Positions 1-9,415 of a DNA stretch of 19,691 bases are shown here, piece by piece. A program made the position numbers and the translations under genes. The stretch comes from Candidatus Atribacteria bacterium (GTDB lineage Bacteria > Atribacterota > Atribacteria > Atribacterales > Caldatribacteriaceae). The stretch is from assembly GCA_029982105.1 (NCBI GenBank), contig JARRCQ010000002.1, positions 1 to 19,691 of the forward strand, read 5' to 3'. The notes beneath the pieces were generated by a model. It worked only from the letters and a program-made list of their open reading frames with translations. It did no database searches and was not told where the DNA came from. Position 1 is the first letter of the stretch, and the number at the start of each line of letters is the position of its first letter.

Positions 1-217
1 GAGAAAGGGGTAGTTCACCAATGCAAGCAGCTTCGTGATTACCTAAAACTGCTTTAGCCTTTCTCCCTACTACCCACCTTACACATTCTTCTGGCTCTGC
101 TCCATAACCAATGATATCTCCTAAAATCACAATATTTTCTACTTCTACTATTTCTTCTGCTACTTTATTCAAAGCATCAAAATTACCATGAATATCAGCA
201 AGAATGGCAATTTTCAA
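1..217 (-). CDS. Metallophosphoesterase, N-terminal part (runs off the window)
   Basis: About 72 residues are visible, read from position 217 down to the window edge. They show three metal-binding blocks of the calcineurin-like phosphoesterase fold in the right order: ADIHGN near residue 8, LGDIIGYG near residue 36 and GNHE near residue 61. This spacing fits the YfcE/MJ0936 type of small phosphodiesterases, which use a two-metal centre and usually have about 160-250 residues. The only start that keeps the first motif is TTG at 217. It lies one base after the stop codon of the V-ATPase D subunit, so the gene is probably co-transcribed and translationally coupled with that operon. The substrate cannot be told from the sequence. 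The C-terminal metal histidines lie outside the window. Confidence 0.85.
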   Translation of the reverse strand, partial: MKIAILADIHGNFDALNKVAEEIVEVENIVILGDIIGYGAEPEECVRWVVGRKAKAVLGNHEAACIGELPLS

Positions 218-218
218 C

Positions 219-833
219 TCATTCTCTCGACCCTTTAATCCTCATAATACTTACCACTGATGAGCGAGCTAATTCATCCAACTTCATAGTAATGTATTTT
301 ATAGTTTCCTGTAAATTGGGAATTAAAACATATTCTAAAGCGTTGACCCGCCGGCGAGTTTTCTCTATTTCCACAGCCAAAAGCTCGATAGTTTTTTCTG
401 CTTCTGCTAATTTAACCATCAAAGGCAAAACACGGAAAAAAGAGCTAAAAGCTTCATCTGTCTCCGCTGGTGTATTTATTAAGCTATAGGTATAAGGGTC
501 TCCTTCCACTTTAACCTCAAAATGAGGAACCCTTACTCCGGTAACATGGCGAACTTGAACCTCAAGCCCCAGCCGCTCTTCAGAAGAGACAGTAATCAGT
601 TTTTTGTCTTCCTCAGAAAGCAAAAGAGAAGCCTTGCTCTGGGCCTCAAAAGCTTTGACAATTTCTTCCTCAATCTCCTGACGCAAGTGACGATTCTCTC
701 TCACCGTGCGAATGAAATCTTGCATCAAAGCATCCAATTTATCTTTCAGGAGCTTATGGCCTCGCTCTGCCATACTCAAGCGGCTTTTGAGCTTCATAAG
801 CTCCATACGATTGGGATTAACATTCAATCTCAA
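219..833 (-). CDS. atpD: V-type ATPase subunit D (central rotor shaft)
   Basis: Subunit D forms the coiled-coil axle that turns inside the A3B3 head and links ATP hydrolysis to the membrane ring. The 204-residue length is typical. The N-terminal stretch with NVNPNRMELMKLKSRL and a long charged helix, and the second long helix at about residues 140-190, are the family hallmarks. The two helices pair antiparallel. The start is TTG at 833, supported by GGAGG seven bases upstream. The gene begins 12 bases after the B subunit stop and ends one base before the phosphoesterase start. It is the last ATPase subunit gene, as in the ntpABD part of the Enterococcus hirae operon. Confidence 0.95.
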   Translation of the reverse strand: MRLNVNPNRMELMKLKSRLSMAERGHKLLKDKLDALMQDFIRTVRENRHLRQEIEEEIVKAFEAQSKASLLLSEEDKKLITVSSEERLGLEVQVRHVTGVRVPHFEVKVEGDPYTYSLINTPAETDEAFSSFFRVLPLMVKLAEAEKTIELLAVEIEKTRRRVNALEYVLIPNLQETIKYITMKLDELARSSVVSIMRIKGSRE

Positions 834-845
834 GGGTAACCCTCC

Positions 846-2234
846 TCATTCCTCAGAAGAACTCTCGCCATCATAAAAACGTTCCAGATGAACATCTTGA
901 ATTCGTTTTAGTTCTTCTCGAGGTAATATATGGAGCAAATCCCAACCCCGAGAAAGGGTTTCTTCGATACTCCGGTTTTCATATTCTCCCTGCTGAACAA
1001 ATTTCTGTTCAAATTCCTCAGCAAATTTCATATATAACCGGTCCAGGTCAGTAAGAGAAGCCTCTCCCAAAATAGTAGCCAACTCTTCCGCTTCTCTTCC
1101 CCGAGCATAAGCAGCAAACAACTGGTTAGCTACATCGGGATGATCTTCCCGAGTTTTACCCTCACCAATTCCTTTATCTCTCAGTCGAGAAAGAGAAGGC
1201 AAAACGTCAATAGGAGGATAAATACCTTTATGTTGGAGTTGTCGATTCAAAATTATCTGCCCTTCAGTAATGTAACCAGTAAGGTCAGGGATAGGATGAG
1301 TTTTATCATCTTCAGGCATGGTGAGAATAGGAATCTGAGTAATAGAACCCTTTTTACCCCGGATTCTACCTGCCCGTTCATACATAGTAGCTAAGTCGGT
1401 ATAAAGGTATCCAGGATAGCCTCTTCTTCCGGGAACTTCTCTTCGGGCAGCAGAAATTTCTCGCAAAGCTTCACAATAGTTAGTCATATCTGTTAGTATT
1501 ACCAAAACCTGCATATCCATTTCAAAAGCTAAAAACTCTGCTGCAGTAAGAGTCATACGGGGAGTGATGATTCTCTCTACGGCCGGGTCATTAGCTAAAT
1601 TAACAAAAATAACTGACCGCTCAATAGCTCCAGTGTTCCGTAACTCAGATATGAAATAGTTCGCTTCCTCAAAAGTGATACCTAAAGCTCCAAAAACTAC
1701 AGCAAATTTCTCTTCTTCTCCCAATACTTTAGCTTGACGGGCAATTTGAGCAGCCAAACGAGCATGAGGTAAACCAGAAGCTGAAAAGATAGGAAGCTTC
1801 TGCCCTCTTACTAAAGTGTTTAAACCATCGATAGCTGAGATGCCGGTTTGAATAAAGTCGATGGGATAATCTCGAGCTACAGGATTTATAGGGTTACCAT
1901 TAATATCCAGACGAGAGTCAGGAACAATCTCCGGTCCACCATCAATAGGAACTCCTGAACCATTAAAAACTCTTCCTAAAATATCGGGAGAAACAGGAAG
2001 CTCCATCACTCTCCCCAAAAATCTAACCTTACTTTGTCCTACCCCTATTCCTTCTGTTCCTTCAAAAACCTGCACCAGCGCTTCGCCTTTGCTGGTCATA
2101 AGCACCTGACCTCTCCGGCGTGAACCATCTTGTAGCTCTATTTCTACAATTTCCATATACCGGGCGTCTTCCACCTGCTTTACGGTAAGCAAAGAGCCAG
2201 CTACTTCTGAAATAGTAGTAAATTCTTTATACAT
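846..2234 (-). CDS. atpB: V-type ATPase subunit B (non-catalytic nucleotide-binding subunit)
   Basis: This is the regulatory partner of the A subunit in the A3B3 head. It keeps the ATPase fold but lacks a P-loop lysine: where the A subunit has GPFGSGKT this protein has [19 protein letters not shown]. The conserved [19 protein letters not shown] region near residue 355 carries the arginine that reaches into the neighbouring A subunit site in this family. From ATG 2234 the protein has 462 residues, the normal size. I prefer this ATG over the in-frame TTG at 2243 because GAGG lies nine bases upstream of the ATG but touches the TTG. It overlaps the end of atpA by eight bases, so translation is probably coupled to keep A and B equimolar. 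Confidence 0.96.
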   Translation of the reverse strand: MYKEFTTISEVAGSLLTVKQVEDARYMEIVEIELQDGSRRRGQVLMTSKGEALVQVFEGTEGIGVGQSKVRFLGRVMELPVSPDILGRVFNGSGVPIDGGPEIVPDSRLDINGNPINPVARDYPIDFIQTGISAIDGLNTLVRGQKLPIFSASGLPHARLAAQIARQAKVLGEEEKFAVVFGALGITFEEANYFISELRNTGAIERSVIFVNLANDPAVERIITPRMTLTAAEFLAFEMDMQVLVILTDMTNYCEALREISAARREVPGRRGYPGYLYTDLATMYERAGRIRGKKGSITQIPILTMPEDDKTHPIPDLTGYITEGQIILNRQLQHKGIYPPIDVLPSLSRLRDKGIGEGKTREDHPDVANQLFAAYARGREAEELATILGEASLTDLDRLYMKFAEEFEQKFVQQGEYENRSIEETLSRGWDLLHILPREELKRIQDVHLERFYDGESSSEE

Positions 2235-4017
2235 TGCTTTCAACCTCGCCCTTTAATTTATTGGCTACTTCCTCTTTAACCTCTTCTATGAGCTCCTCTA
2301 AGGTCTCCATTTTTTCTTCAGGAATGTATTTTGCTCTTCCTATTCTCTCTCGAACAGGAAGAGAGAGAACATCTCGCAAAGATAATCCTTTTTCTAAAGC
2401 CTTTAAACCTTCCTGATAATAAGTGATAATAAGTTTAAGCATCAGGTATTGTTTGCGCAAAGAACTAAAAGTATCCACTTCCTGAAAAGCACTCTGCTGC
2501 AGAAAATCTTCTCGAATAGATCGAGCTATTTCCAAAACGAACCTCTCCCGGAAAGAGAGCGATTCTACGCCCACCAAACGTACTATTTCCTCTAACTCTG
2601 CTTCTTGCTGGAGAATTTGCATAGCCAAATTACGATTGGCAGAAAAATCAGGAGCCACGTTGTTCTTCCAGAAATTCTCCAAATGAGGAAGATAAAGGGA
2701 ATAGCTAATTAACCAGTTAATAGCTGGAAAATGGCGCTGATAAGCCAATCTATCTTCCAGCCCCCAGAATACCTGCACCACACGCAGGGTATTTTGAGTT
2801 ACCGGCTCAGACAAGTCACCACCGGGAGGTGATACCGCTCCAACCACAGTCAAGGAACCAGCTCTGTCTTCTTTTCCCAGAGCAACCACTTTTCCAGCTC
2901 GTTCATAAAAACTGGCTATTCGGCTTCCTAAATAAGCTGGGAATCCTTCGTCTCCAGGCATTTCTTCCAGACGCCCGGAAATCTCCCGCATAGCTTCTGC
3001 CCAACGAGAAGTAGAATCAGCCATAAGAGCTACTCTGTAACCCATATCCCGGAAATATTCAGCCATAGTAATCCCGGTATAAACTGAAGCCTCACGCGCT
3101 GCTACAGGCATATTAGAAGTGTTGGCAATCAAAATGGTTCTTTTCATCAGAGGCTCCCCGGTATAGGGGTCAACTAACTCGGGGAACTCCATCAATACAT
3201 CAGTCATCTCGTTGCCCCGTTCTCCGCAACCAATAAAGACGATGACATCAGCATCTGACCACTTAGCCAACTGGTGCTGCACCACTGTTTTTCCACTTCC
3301 AAAAGGACCAGGAATACAAGCTACTCCTCCCTTAGCTATGGGGAAAAAGGTATCAATAACCCGCTGTCCGGTAATTAAAGGCTCATCCAAATTAACTTTT
3401 CTTTTATAAGGACGAGCAGTTCTAACTGGCCAGCGCTGCAACAAAGCTACAGGCTTTTCTTCTCCTTCCTGGTCGATTATAGCAATCACTTCTTCTACAG
3501 TGAAAGAACCTTCTTTTATCTCTTTAACTTTTCCTCGAATACCAGGAGGAACCATAACTCGGTGAGAAATAGTAGTGGTTTCAGGAACTTCTCCTAATAT
3601 ATCTCCTGATTCTACTTCTTCACCTACTTTGACTAAGGGATGAAAATTCCACTTTTTGGAGCGATCTAAGGCTGGAACTTCTACCCCTCGAGCAATGAAG
3701 TCGCCAGAAACTTCTCTAACGATTTCCAGCGGTCTTTGTGTTCCATCAAAAATGTTACCTATCAACCCCGGGCCTAACTCCACACTTAAGGGTTCATAAG
3801 TTGACTCTACCGGCTCCCCGGGTCGGATTCCTGCCGTTTCTTCGTAAACCTGAATGGTAGCTTTATCCTGGTCAAGACCAATAATTTCTCCTACCAGCTT
3901 CTTTTCTCCCACTTTAACCAGGTCATACATCTTTGCCCCGGGAAGTCCTATAGCCACAACCACTGGCCCATTGACGCTCAATACCGTACCTTTAGTGCTT
4001 CCCTCCAACCTCATCAT
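2227..4017 (-). CDS. atpA: V-type ATPase subunit A (catalytic)
   Basis: This is the catalytic subunit that hydrolyses or makes ATP in the cytoplasmic head. The Walker A motif GPFGSGKT is at residues 237-244, followed by GCGERGNEM (about 264-271) and [19 protein letters not shown], all typical of the A/V type. Residues about 110-190 form the extra non-homologous region (knob) that separates V/A-type A subunits from F-type beta. The length of 596 residues is normal. Two ATG codons stand side by side (4017 and 4014) behind AGAGGA, and the second has the better spacing, so the true start may be 4014. It follows the F subunit gene by nine bases and overlaps atpB. Confidence 0.97.
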   Translation of the reverse strand: MMRLEGSTKGTVLSVNGPVVVAIGLPGAKMYDLVKVGEKKLVGEIIGLDQDKATIQVYEETAGIRPGEPVESTYEPLSVELGPGLIGNIFDGTQRPLEIVREVSGDFIARGVEVPALDRSKKWNFHPLVKVGEEVESGDILGEVPETTTISHRVMVPPGIRGKVKEIKEGSFTVEEVIAIIDQEGEEKPVALLQRWPVRTARPYKRKVNLDEPLITGQRVIDTFFPIAKGGVACIPGPFGSGKTVVQHQLAKWSDADVIVFIGCGERGNEMTDVLMEFPELVDPYTGEPLMKRTILIANTSNMPVAAREASVYTGITMAEYFRDMGYRVALMADSTSRWAEAMREISGRLEEMPGDEGFPAYLGSRIASFYERAGKVVALGKEDRAGSLTVVGAVSPPGGDLSEPVTQNTLRVVQVFWGLEDRLAYQRHFPAINWLISYSLYLPHLENFWKNNVAPDFSANRNLAMQILQQEAELEEIVRLVGVESLSFRERFVLEIARSIREDFLQQSAFQEVDTFSSLRKQYLMLKLIITYYQEGLKALEKGLSLRDVLSLPVRERIGRAKYIPEEKMETLEELIEEVKEEVANKLKGEVESNV

Positions 4018-4026
4018 TCCTCTCTT

Positions 4027-4344
4027 CTATAAAGTTATATCGCTTCCAGCTGCTATGCGCACCAATTCTCTTATAAATTCAGAACCTTTCCCTAACTCTT
4101 CTTTCTGAGTGGGTATTCCTAAAATGACCGGCAAAGCTTCAGAGCGCTGGTCTTCAAAATGTTCTTTAACCAAAGAATAAAATTTCCACTCGGTGAAGAT
4201 TAGAGCATACTTGTTCCTCCGCAAGGTGGGCAAAAACTCTTTTGCCTCTTCAGCAGAGTAAGCCACGTAAACATCAAATCCCATACCTCGAAAACAGAGG
4301 CTATTTTCCTCTCCTCCTACAAAAGCTAAACGATTGTCACTCAT
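4027..4344 (-). CDS. atpF: V-type ATPase subunit F (rotor, NtpG-like)
   Basis: A small 105-residue protein with the short Rossmann-like fold of V/A-type F subunits, which bind the D axle and can modulate activity. Visible family marks are the opening MSDNRLAFVGGEENSLCFRGMGFD (the GDxxTxxGFRLxG-like loop, here with GGEENSLCFRGMG), a strand with ALIFTEW, and the PVILGIP strand near residue 80. The gene overlaps the end of the C subunit gene by eight bases, which suggests translational coupling. Its place between C and A matches ntpG of Enterococcus hirae. Confidence 0.9.
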   Translation of the reverse strand: MSDNRLAFVGGEENSLCFRGMGFDVYVAYSAEEAKEFLPTLRRNKYALIFTEWKFYSLVKEHFEDQRSEALPVILGIPTQKEELGKGSEFIRELVRIAAGSDITL

Positions 4345-5371
4345 AGTAACACTCTCGTAATTTGTTTTTTATTTTCTCATTTTCTAAACCAAAATATTTT
4401 CCTTCCAGAACCAAACGTAAGTTTTTAACATCCATATTTTGAGCCCAGAGAAAGCCAAAAACTGGCTCTGGGCCGAAAGCTTTCCATCGATAAGAGCGAA
4501 TAAAATCTAAAAGATAATTATCCATATTTCTCTCTATCTCTGCTAAATAAGAAGGGTCATTTCGAAAAATCCCTTTTTCAGGAAGGAGAAAATCAAAACC
4601 AAAATTACTTACCTCTTCCGCTACTTTCTCTGGAGAAGCATTCAACATTTCTATAAGTTTCCCTTCCGGGAAAAGGGGCTGAGGAAAGAAAAGAAGACGC
4701 ACTAGCTCCCCTTTCCTTTCTTGATAACGAGCACGAAAAACTGCTCGCAAATAAGCCAAAAGCACAAAGGCCAAAAGCCAGTTTTTGAGAACTTTGCTTT
4801 CTATGTTTTGAGCTAAAAAGTAGGTCTGTTCTAAATAATGCCGGTCTAAAACCATTTCCACTGCCTGAATGACCCGATAATTTTCGTAGGCTTCTAAACT
4901 ATCAGTTATAGCTTTAACCCATAAGTCGGGAAGATACTCTCGAGTTTCTCCTCCCAAAAATCTATTTACTCTTACCACATCTAAAGTAGTAGGATAAGCC
5001 TCTTCTAAAGTCTTGCCTGCTATCCGATATTTCAAAATCAACTTCATCTCATTAAAATCAAAAGGCCAAATAAAAAAGCGAGCTATTTTATCTCCCGGGG
5101 GATGGCTGTTTATTTCCTGTATAGTTTGCCAGTAGTGAGTCATCAAAACTTTATCAATATCATAGATACGAGGAGAAATATTTTGAAAAACCTCTCCCCA
5201 GTAAGGAATCTCCGCCACTCCTCGCAGAGCTTGGTCTAAATTTTCTGAGCGAAGCAAATTCTCCAGAGTTTTTTGGGTTAAAAGACTTACTTCTAACGCT
5301 CTAACTCTACCTACTAAATAAGCATAGCGTGTATCTCCACTACTGCTTGGTTTTCTCAAATCTGTAATCAT
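4337..5371 (-). CDS. atpC: V-type ATPase subunit C (socket between rotor shaft and membrane ring)
   Basis: This is the funnel-shaped AC39/d-type subunit that couples the D/F shaft to the c-type ring. The 344-residue length and all-helical, charged sequence fit. The N-terminal YAYLVGRVRALEVSLLT is the usual start of this family, and the C-terminal block FGFLWAQNMDVKNLRLVLEGKYFGL is its most conserved part (about residues 307-331). The start ATG at 5371 is three bases after the subunit E stop codon, and the end overlaps subunit F by eight bases. Confidence 0.93.
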   Translation of the reverse strand: MITDLRKPSSSGDTRYAYLVGRVRALEVSLLTQKTLENLLRSENLDQALRGVAEIPYWGEVFQNISPRIYDIDKVLMTHYWQTIQEINSHPPGDKIARFFIWPFDFNEMKLILKYRIAGKTLEEAYPTTLDVVRVNRFLGGETREYLPDLWVKAITDSLEAYENYRVIQAVEMVLDRHYLEQTYFLAQNIESKVLKNWLLAFVLLAYLRAVFRARYQERKGELVRLLFFPQPLFPEGKLIEMLNASPEKVAEEVSNFGFDFLLPEKGIFRNDPSYLAEIERNMDNYLLDFIRSYRWKAFGPEPVFGFLWAQNMDVKNLRLVLEGKYFGLENEKIKNKLRECYYE

Positions 5372-5374
5372 TGG

Positions 5375-5959
5375 CTAATCCTCAAAAAGCAGAGCAGAAA
5401 TTTTCCCTTCGTTCTTCCTGATATAGTCCTCTACCACAGAAATAAAACTCAGATCCACCACCATACCTCCTCGTTTCAAGAGAAAGCCCCGCTCTAAGTC
5501 CTTTGCCACTCCCCCAAAACGCAGAGAAAAACCTTTTTCCTGGTTCAACTTTTTCAAAAAACCATTGCCTAAAATCTCTGCCTCTCGAGGAGCCATCCAC
5601 ACCTCCTCATCACCGCTAACCACCTGGGAGACGAGAAAGTCTCTGCACCACTCCTCTTCTTTTGCTTCCACTTTTTTAATAAAAGCTTCTACCAGTTCCT
5701 GGTGTAATTTTTCCCAAACGTTGTATTTTACTTTACCTATTTCATTTTTACCTGTTAGTCTTGCCTCGGCGATTTTGCGTTGTACTTCCAGTTCTATTTC
5801 TCTTCTGCGTTTAGATAACAGCTGCTCTGCTTCTTCCTCAATTTCTTTTTGAGCTCTCTCCAATTGAGCACTAGCTTTTGCTCGAGCTTCTTCTAAAATT
5901 CTCTTTTTTTTAAGCTCTGCTTCTTCTTCAATTTTTTTCAAAATGTCTTCTAAAGGCAT
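5375..5959 (-). CDS. atpE: V-type ATPase subunit E (peripheral stalk)
   Basis: A 194-residue stalk protein. The first ~85 residues are almost entirely charged heptads rich in Glu, Lys and Ala (for example EEEAELKKKRILEEARAKAS), forming the long coiled coil that pairs with the H/G subunit. The C-terminal half, with GGVAKDLERGFLLKRGGMVVDLSF, is the globular domain that caps the head. The start ATG at 5959 has GAGG ten bases upstream and follows the K subunit stop by 12 bases. The protein acts as a stator holding the A3B3 head against the I subunit. Confidence 0.92.
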   Translation of the reverse strand: MPLEDILKKIEEEAELKKKRILEEARAKASAQLERAQKEIEEEAEQLLSKRRREIELEVQRKIAEARLTGKNEIGKVKYNVWEKLHQELVEAFIKKVEAKEEEWCRDFLVSQVVSGDEEVWMAPREAEILGNGFLKKLNQEKGFSLRFGGVAKDLERGFLLKRGGMVVDLSFISVVEDYIRKNEGKISALLFED

Positions 5960-5971
5960 CTCACGCCTCTA

Positions 5972-6448
<477 letters not shown>

Positions 6449-6462
6449 TTACAAAACCTCCT

Positions 6463-8430
6463 TCAGCTTATTTTTACGTATTTGGTTTTATAACCAAAAG
6501 GTTTAAAGTTTTTGCCTCCATCTTCATAAAACTTGTTAAAGAACTCTACATACTGCAGGCGAGCAGAGTGAACAAAAGCACCTAACCCGCTCATTAATAG
6601 ATTAAAAATGTGGAACACCAAAGCTACCATCAAAGCAAGAAGCCATCCAATGTAAGGATAACCTCCAAACAAAGACCCTAAAGTACGAGCTAAAATGGCA
6701 ATAATAGTACTGGAAAGACCTAAAGCAAAAAGACGAGAATAGGAAAGAGTATCCCCCAGATACGAAACCAAACCATAAAGACTCATCAGGCCAGATAAAA
6801 ACTTCATAATGGGGTTTTTCTGATGCCTTCCTTGAGTAGCCACTAAAAAAATAGCGCTACCTATCACCACCGGTAAAGCCACTGAGGCTAAAAGGGGAAG
6901 AGCAGCAATGCCCACTATGTACAGCACTATAGCAACTAAAAATACAAACCAGCTCAGATGGTCCATAATAGCCACAGCATGATGGCCTCTTTTCCATTCT
7001 TTAATCGTGGAAAGCATTATACCTATTAAAATCTGGAAAATACCTATCCCTAAAGAGAAAATGAGCATAGGAAGAGGGTTATTTAAAGGGTCAATGACCA
7101 TTAAGCTATTTTTCAGAGTAGTTAAAAAAGACAGAGAGGAAGGAAGATAATCAAAAAGGTCTCCTAACCACGAGCCAGTGCAAACTCCCACTAACATAGC
7201 ACCGACTCCTCCCCAGGCTAACATACGCATAAAAGTCTTAGTAGAATCAGAAACATCAAGATAAGCGGCAGCAATGAACCCAAAAAGAGCCAATATTAAA
7301 CCATATATTACATCTCCCAGACACATACCAAAGAAAAAGAAGAAAAACCCAGCCACAAAAGGGGTGGGGTCTATTTCAGTATAGTTGGGAAGCCCGTAAA
7401 GATGAGTTAAAACTGCAAAATTATTTACCCAAGCATTGTTTTCCAGAACAACAGGCACACTTTCTCCCTCTTCTGGCTCTCTGTGGTAGAGAACCCACTC
7501 CTTACCCACTTGAGATAGAGATTCTTCTACCCGGGGTAAATCTTCTTTTTTTACCCATCCACTAATATAACAAGTCTCTTTAGTCTTTAAAAGTTTGGTT
7601 TCGCTCTGATGTCGCTCCCACAAACTCAAATAGTAGTCATAAAGTATTTTAAATTCTTCCTCAAATTTTTCTTGCAGAGCTGCTTTTTCCAGGAGCTTTG
7701 ACTGTTCCTCTTGAAGTTCACTAATCCGGTGTTCCAAATCTTCTATTACCTCTTGAGGAGTGCCTTCAAAGGGATGAGGAAGGCTTAGAGGAGAAAGAGA
7801 AAGCTCGGCTAAAATCTCACCCATAACTTCCTCTCCACTTTTGTGGATCACTACCCACCACCAAGTATTCTTACCTTTCCCCGGAAATTCTTCCCCCAAC
7901 CAGATCAAATCTTTTCCCTTTAGTTTCTCCTCTAAAACATCTTTCTTTTCTGGGGGAACTTCCAAAAGAAAACTTCGAGTATAAAGAGTGCCTCGTAAGT
8001 TTTCCAGAGAAACTTTAACTGACTGAATTCTTTTCATAAACTCCAGGTTAGAATTCAACCGATTTAAGTTGCTACGAATGTTGTTAAGTTCTTCATCCCA
8101 ACCCAGGAAGGTCTTATAAAGAGGGATATAATCAAAACTACAGTTCAAGAAATCTTCTTTCTCCATATGAATGGGAGAGGGAAAAAGAGACTGAACAATT
8201 CCTGGTTTTTCTGAGCGATATTTACCAATAAAATCTAAGCAATAGCTTAACTCTCCCAGTCGGCGTTCTAACTCTCCCAATTCTCCTGAAGGAGCAACAA
8301 ACTCGTCAAATAACTCTTTTTCGTCTTCGGATATTTCTAAAACCCCTAGGTCTTGTAACCGGTCAAGAATCCCTTTTCGTAGAGAGTGATGAGCAATGAT
8401 GCCCACCTTCTCCATCTCGCTAATTGCCAT
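6463..8430 (-). CDS. atpI: V-type ATPase subunit I (membrane stator, a-subunit)
   Basis: A 655-residue protein with a soluble N-terminal half (about residues 1-340) containing coiled-coil segments that anchor the two peripheral stalks, and a C-terminal half with about seven to eight membrane helices. Two arginines thought to work at the ion path in this family are visible: one in DTLSYSRLFALGL and one in VHSARLQYVEFF near the C terminus. The start ATG at 8430 lies inside the end of the upstream stalk gene (11-base overlap) behind GGGAGAAG. The subunit forms the two ion half-channels against the K ring. Confidence 0.95.
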   Translation of the reverse strand: MAISEMEKVGIIAHHSLRKGILDRLQDLGVLEISEDEKELFDEFVAPSGELGELERRLGELSYCLDFIGKYRSEKPGIVQSLFPSPIHMEKEDFLNCSFDYIPLYKTFLGWDEELNNIRSNLNRLNSNLEFMKRIQSVKVSLENLRGTLYTRSFLLEVPPEKKDVLEEKLKGKDLIWLGEEFPGKGKNTWWWVVIHKSGEEVMGEILAELSLSPLSLPHPFEGTPQEVIEDLEHRISELQEEQSKLLEKAALQEKFEEEFKILYDYYLSLWERHQSETKLLKTKETCYISGWVKKEDLPRVEESLSQVGKEWVLYHREPEEGESVPVVLENNAWVNNFAVLTHLYGLPNYTEIDPTPFVAGFFFFFFGMCLGDVIYGLILALFGFIAAAYLDVSDSTKTFMRMLAWGGVGAMLVGVCTGSWLGDLFDYLPSSLSFLTTLKNSLMVIDPLNNPLPMLIFSLGIGIFQILIGIMLSTIKEWKRGHHAVAIMDHLSWFVFLVAIVLYIVGIAALPLLASVALPVVIGSAIFLVATQGRHQKNPIMKFLSGLMSLYGLVSYLGDTLSYSRLFALGLSSTIIAILARTLGSLFGGYPYIGWLLALMVALVFHIFNLLMSGLGAFVHSARLQYVEFFNKFYEDGGKNFKPFGYKTKYVKIS

Positions 8431-8743
8431 ATTCTTCTCCCATCTCTTCTATTAGCTGAGAAACAATATCTTTCACCCGGGAAGAAGCAATACTTTCTAA
8501 TTTTTGAGCCTGATGACGAAACTCGTCTTCTATCTTCTGGGCTTCTTTTTCCCCTTCCTTGAGCATTTCTGATCTTAGAAATTGAGCTTTTTCTTCTACC
8601 TCTTGTAAAGCCTTTTTTCTCATCTCGGCTATCTGGTCTTCTACTTGAGCCATAATTTTAGCTGCCTCCAGCTCGGCACTGTTAATCTCTCGTTCTTTCA
8701 GATTCTCCAATTCCCTGATCTCCTGGATAGCTTCTTCAATCAT
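8420..8743 (-). CDS. V-type ATPase stalk subunit (G/H type, NtpF-like)
   Basis: First gene of the ATPase operon. The 107-residue product is one continuous charged coiled coil (for example AQVEDQIAEMRKKALQEVEEKAQ) with no membrane segment or folded domain, as expected for the partner of subunit E in the peripheral stalk. The ATG at 8743 is chosen because a perfect GGAGGT lies seven bases upstream. The longer in-frame reading back to 8791 would include the promoter's -10 box and is not used. It overlaps subunit I by 11 bases. Sequence of this subunit is poorly conserved, so the call rests on coiled-coil content, length and position. Confidence 0.85.
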   Translation of the reverse strand: MIEEAIQEIRELENLKEREINSAELEAAKIMAQVEDQIAEMRKKALQEVEEKAQFLRSEMLKEGEKEAQKIEDEFRHQAQKLESIASSRVKDIVSQLIEEMGEEYGN

Positions 8744-8761
8744 TCTCTTTACCTCCGAACC

Positions 8762-8775
8762 GCGACTAATAGTCG
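8762..8775 (-). promoter_or_regulatory. Palindrome at the predicted transcription start of the ATPase operon
   Basis: An odd-length perfect palindrome, CGACTA-A-TAGTCG (8763-8775), lies between the -10 box and the ribosome binding site, at the expected +1. It could be an operator or a short 5' stem protecting the mRNA. No regulator can be named from the sequence. Confidence 0.4.
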
Positions 8776-8781
8776 TAAGAT

Positions 8782-8810
8782 ATATTAGCAAAAGAGCTCA
8801 TCTTTAGCAA
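8782..8810 (-). promoter_or_regulatory. Sigma70-type promoter of the V-ATPase operon
   Basis: Read on the minus strand: -35 TTGCTA (8805-8810), a 17-base spacer, and -10 TAATAT (8782-8787). The expected start is near 8775, giving a 5' leader of about 32 bases ahead of the first gene at 8743. No competing promoter of this quality is seen closer to the gene. Confidence 0.65.
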
Positions 8811-9045
8811 GAAAAATAAATCAAATTAAGTATTTTTACCTCATATCAAATTTTTTCCCCATATTCCCGGCAAACTATCCTTAGTAATGTAAGAAGTACT
8901 ATTTTAATAAGGATCGTGCCAATCTATTGTAGGGGTATTTTTATTTTTCTCTCCATTATTAGTTTGGACCTCTCTCCACCTAGGCTTAAATAATATCATT
9001 TATTGTTCTTCTCCCAAATAGTTGATAGAAAAGTTAAATAGAGAT

Positions 9046-9117
9046 GGACACCGCTTACTTTTCTGGGTAAAGTATTTGTATCAGGAAAACCAACCCAGAG
9101 AAGGCAAAGCGATGTCC
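9046..9117. repeat. Imperfect inverted repeat, MITE-like or insertion-sequence remnant
   Basis: The left arm (9046-9068, GGACACCGCTT...TTTCTGGGT) and the right arm (9093-9117, whose reverse complement reads GGACATCGCTT...TCTCTGGGT) match over nearly their whole length, around a 24-base loop. The arms end in GGACA, as terminal repeats often do. No coding sequence lies between them, so this is a minimal non-autonomous element, a pair of abutted ends, or a large hairpin. Confidence 0.55.
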
Positions 9118-9193
9118 CAGATATAGCTTAATCCATTCTCTGATTTTCTTGAGTTAAGTGAAAAAAACAATCCTTTAGTCAAGAAAAAAAGAT

Positions 9194-9415
9194 AGTGACT
9201 TTTACTATTTGCCTGATAAGCGCTATACTCTAATCTGCCATCACTGTCATCGTAAGATGAAACATATGGCTTTCATGATATTGAGTATTTCTTTTTAATC
9301 ATTAAAGACCCCTTTCCGGGAGCAACTAAATTGGAGAAGAACCATTTTTCAAAAGTTGCTGTCTGACAAAAGCTTTTCTGCCAATGCTGTGGCTTATCAC
9401 GTCAAGTGCAGCAAA
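9194..9415 (+). pseudogene. Possible fragment of a zinc-ribbon transposase N-terminus
   Basis: A short reading (9194-9298) gives DFYYLPDKRYTLICHHCHRK, with a CxxC pair. Another frame at 9376-9417 gives FCQCCGLSRQVQQT, with a second cysteine cluster. A CxxC...CxxC ribbon followed by a Gln-rich block resembles the N-terminus of IS1595-type transposases. The two pieces are in different frames and no catalytic domain follows, so it would be a broken relic cut by the K+ cassette boundary. This rests on a weak pattern match only. Confidence 0.22.

Larger units (their letters stand above)
8811..9415. other. Decayed intergenic junction between the ATPase operon and the K+ cassette
   Basis: About 600 bases with no intact gene. 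It holds a 72-bp imperfect inverted repeat (9046-9117) and a possible transposase remnant (from 9194). The rest is AT-rich with stops in all frames. Composition changes visibly where the K+ cassette begins near 9416. Confidence 0.6.

Noticed and set aside
2234..2416. Plus-strand ORFs inside the ATPase, trk and kdp genes
   Set aside because: They mirror strongly conserved genes on the minus strand, lack ribosome sites and have shadow-type composition.
9311..9360. Inverted repeat AGCAACT/AGTTGCT as trk operon terminator
   Set aside because: It is only a 7-bp stem with a ~29-base loop and has no T-tract on the minus strand, so it is not convincing.
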